In this document: one piece after another, positions 14,321 to 15,868 of the stretch
How the letters are laid out: each line of letters starts with the position of its first letter
Numbering within the stretch: the first letter of the stretch is position 1
Assembly: GCA_024403005.1 (NCBI GenBank)
Contig: JAKSSQ010000014.1
Location: forward strand, 1-15,868
DNA from: Clostridia bacterium
GTDB taxonomy: Bacteria; Bacillota; Clostridia; Peptostreptococcales; Anaerovoracaceae
DNA: 15,868 bases
Reading direction: 5' to 3'
Position numbers and translations under genes: made by a program
The notes under the pieces: generated by a model
What the model saw: only the letters and a program-made list of their open reading frames with translations
What the model was told of the DNA's origin: nothing
Database searches by the model: none

Positions 14321-15868
14321 ATGAGAAACGTAAAAATTGAAATTGCACAGCTGCTTGCAGAGCAGGTTGCAAGCCTTACAGCTGAAGACATCGTAAAGAT
14401 GATCGAAATCCCCTCCGACACAACCATGGGCGACTATGCATTTCCGTGCTTCCGTCTCGCCAAGGAACTCCGCAAGGCTCCCCAGATGATCGCTGCAGAC
14501 ATCGCAGCAGCAATCTCCGGAAATCCTTTATTTGCAAAGGTTCAGAACGTTAACGCATACGTTAACATGTTCATCGACAGAGAAGAATTCTCCAGACTCA
14601 CACTGTCCGGCATGTTCGAACAGGGCGAAAAGTTCGGCAATTCCAACGTTGGAAACGGCCAGCCTCTCATCGTGGAATTCAGCTCTCCCAACATCGCAAA
14701 GCCTTTCCACATCGGACACATCAGAAGCACTGTTATCGGCAACTCTCTCTACAAGATTTTCGACGCTCTGGGCTACAACGTAATACGTATTAACCACCTG
14801 GGCGACTACGGCACACAGTTCGGCAAGATGATCGTTGCTTACCGCAAGTGGGGCTGCAAGGAAGACGTAGAGCGTGAACCCATCAAGACTCTGCTTTCCT
14901 ACTATGTAAAGTTCCACGACGAAGCTAAGAACGACCCCGCTCTGGAAGACGAAGCTCGCGATACATTTACAAAGCTGGAACACGGCGAAGAGGAAGAAAC
15001 AAAGCTCTGGCAGTGGTTCAGAGATGAATCTCTCAAGGAATTTACAAGAGTATACGACATGCTGGGAATCACATTCGACTCCTATGCAGGCGAATCCTTC
15101 TATTCCGACAAGATGCCCGCAGTTCTGCAGGAGCTCAAGGATAAGAACCTTCTGAAGGAATCCCAGGGTGCACAGATCGTAGATCTGGAAGAATACGGAC
15201 TTACACCGGCCCTCATTACAAAGAGCGACGGTTCCTCCCTTTATATTACAAGAGACCTGGCAGCTATCCTCTACAGAAAGAAGACTTACGATTTCGTAAA
15301 GTGCATCTACGTAGTTGCTTCCCAGCAGAACCTCCACTTCCAGCAGTGGTTCAAGATTCTCGACCTTATGGGATACGACTGGTATAAGGATTGCGTTCAC
15401 GTACCTTTCGGCCTCGTATCTCTGCCCGAAGGCACTATGTCCACAAGAAACGGCCGCGTTGTCTTCCTGGAAGACGTACTCAACAGAGCTGTTGAACAGA
15501 CAAAGAAGATTATCGAAGAAAAGGGCGTAAATACAGAAAACATGGACGAAACAGCAAAGACAGTAGGTATCGGCGCTGTTATGTTCCAGGAACTGTCCAA
15601 CGGACGCATTAAGGACTACACCTTCAACTGGGATACAGTTCTTAACTTCGACGGCGAAACAGGCCCCTATGTACAGTATACACATGCAAGAGCTGCAAGC
15701 GTTCTCCGCAACGCAGGCGCAGACGCTGCTTCCATGAACCCGGCAGAAATGGATCTGTCCTATATCTGCGGCGAAGCCGGTTACAATCTGGTTAAGCTGC
15801 TCTACAGATTCCCCGAAGTTATTAAGGAAGCCGGCGACAAGTACGAACCCAGCGTTGTTACAAGACAT
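14321..15868 (+). CDS. argS: ArgS, arginyl-tRNA synthetase, C-terminal end outside the window
   Basis: Class I synthetase that charges tRNA-Arg. The frame is open from ATG 14321 to the window end (516 codons; the family is about 550-580 residues, so the last part of the anticodon-binding domain is missing). Seen: N-terminal Add1 domain (about 1-95, M-G-D-Y-A-F-P-C-F), S-S-P-N-I-A-K-P-F then H-I-G-H (130-133) with R-S-T-V-I-G-N, H-L-G-D-Y-G-T-Q-F-G-K, the arginine-binding Y-I-T-R-D-L-A-A-I-L-Y-R, and the KMSK-equivalent loop G-T-M-S-T-R-N-G-R-V-V (371-381). Both lysines of the usual K-M-S-T-R-K-G form are changed; Lys127 just before HIGH is kept. AGGTG (14311-14315), overlapping the mutS2 stop, is the ribosome binding site, with a four-base gap between genes. 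Confidence 0.96.
   Translation, partial: MRNVKIEIAQLLAEQVASLTAEDIVKMIEIPSDTTMGDYAFPCFRLAKELRKAPQMIAADIAAAISGNPLFAKVQNVNAYVNMFIDREEFSRLTLSGMFEQGEKFGNSNVGNGQPLIVEFSSPNIAKPFHIGHIRSTVIGNSLYKIFDALGYNVIRINHLGDYGTQFGKMIVAYRKWGCKEDVEREPIKTLLSYYVKFHDEAKNDPALEDEARDTFTKLEHGEEEETKLWQWFRDESLKEFTRVYDMLGITFDSYAGESFYSDKMPAVLQELKDKNLLKESQGAQIVDLEEYGLTPALITKSDGSSLYITRDLAAILYRKKTYDFVKCIYVVASQQNLHFQQWFKILDLMGYDWYKDCVHVPFGLVSLPEGTMSTRNGRVVFLEDVLNRAVEQTKKIIEEKGVNTENMDETAKTVGIGAVMFQELSNGRIKDYTFNWDTVLNFDGETGPYVQYTHARAASVLRNAGADAASMNPAEMDLSYICGEAGYNLVKLLYRFPEVIKEAGDKYEPSVVTRH

Noticed and set aside
14528..15868. 446-codon open frame on the minus strand
   Set aside because: It lies wholly opposite argS, whose plus-strand frame has HIGH and all class I motifs. 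The Cys, Val and Phe-rich translation is what biased argS codons give in reverse; no start signal or family match.
1..15868. CRISPR arrays, tRNA or rRNA genes, insertion sequences, phage or defence genes
   Set aside because: I saw no spaced direct repeats, no transposase or integrase motifs, and almost no non-coding space outside the two short gaps around ftsZ.

Overview
The window is a compact, fully plus-strand stretch of housekeeping genes from a bacterium that looks like a mid-GC member of the Bacillota, probably class Clostridia. The signs are the gene order (rRNA 2'-O-methyltransferase, pheS, pheT, zapA, mutS2), the presence of MutS2 and ZapA with no ftsA beside ftsZ, strong AGGAGG-type ribosome binding sites, and a FtsZ tail of the P-S-F-L type. 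Genus or family cannot be fixed from sequence reading alone.

Region 1 (1-5642) is a division and cell wall (dcw) operon: the 3' end of murF, then mraY, murD, ftsW/spoVE, murG and ftsQ/divIB. These genes are packed with gaps of 0 to 29 bases and end at a strong intrinsic terminator. They finish UDP-MurNAc-pentapeptide (MurD, MurF), move it to lipid carrier (MraY: lipid I; MurG: lipid II), polymerise glycan at the septum (FtsW) and provide the divisome scaffold (FtsQ). murC, murB, ddl and ftsA are not in this stretch.

Region 2 (5643-6915) is ftsZ alone, with its own AT-rich promoter region and its own terminator. The promoter region carries a candidate extended -10 and two same-strand 9-mers that each differ from the DnaA-box consensus at one position.

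Region 3 (6916-15868) is a second tightly packed unit: a TrmH/SpoU-family rRNA methyltransferase, pheS and pheT (both subunits of phenylalanyl-tRNA synthetase), zapA (FtsZ-bundling factor with a long coiled coil), mutS2 (ATPase with Smr domain, linked to ribosome rescue and recombination control) and argS, which runs off the window end. No T-box leader is visible before pheS, although such genes are often T-box controlled in Bacillota.

I found no mobile element, CRISPR array, tRNA or rRNA gene, and no clearly new system. The points worth a second look are an in-frame TAG near the left edge in murF, the DnaA-box-like pair before ftsZ, the altered LDLR motif in the Smr domain of MutS2, the altered KMSK loop of ArgS, the altered QPSE motif of FtsW, and the joining of the dcw cluster to the pheST-zapA-mutS2 block.
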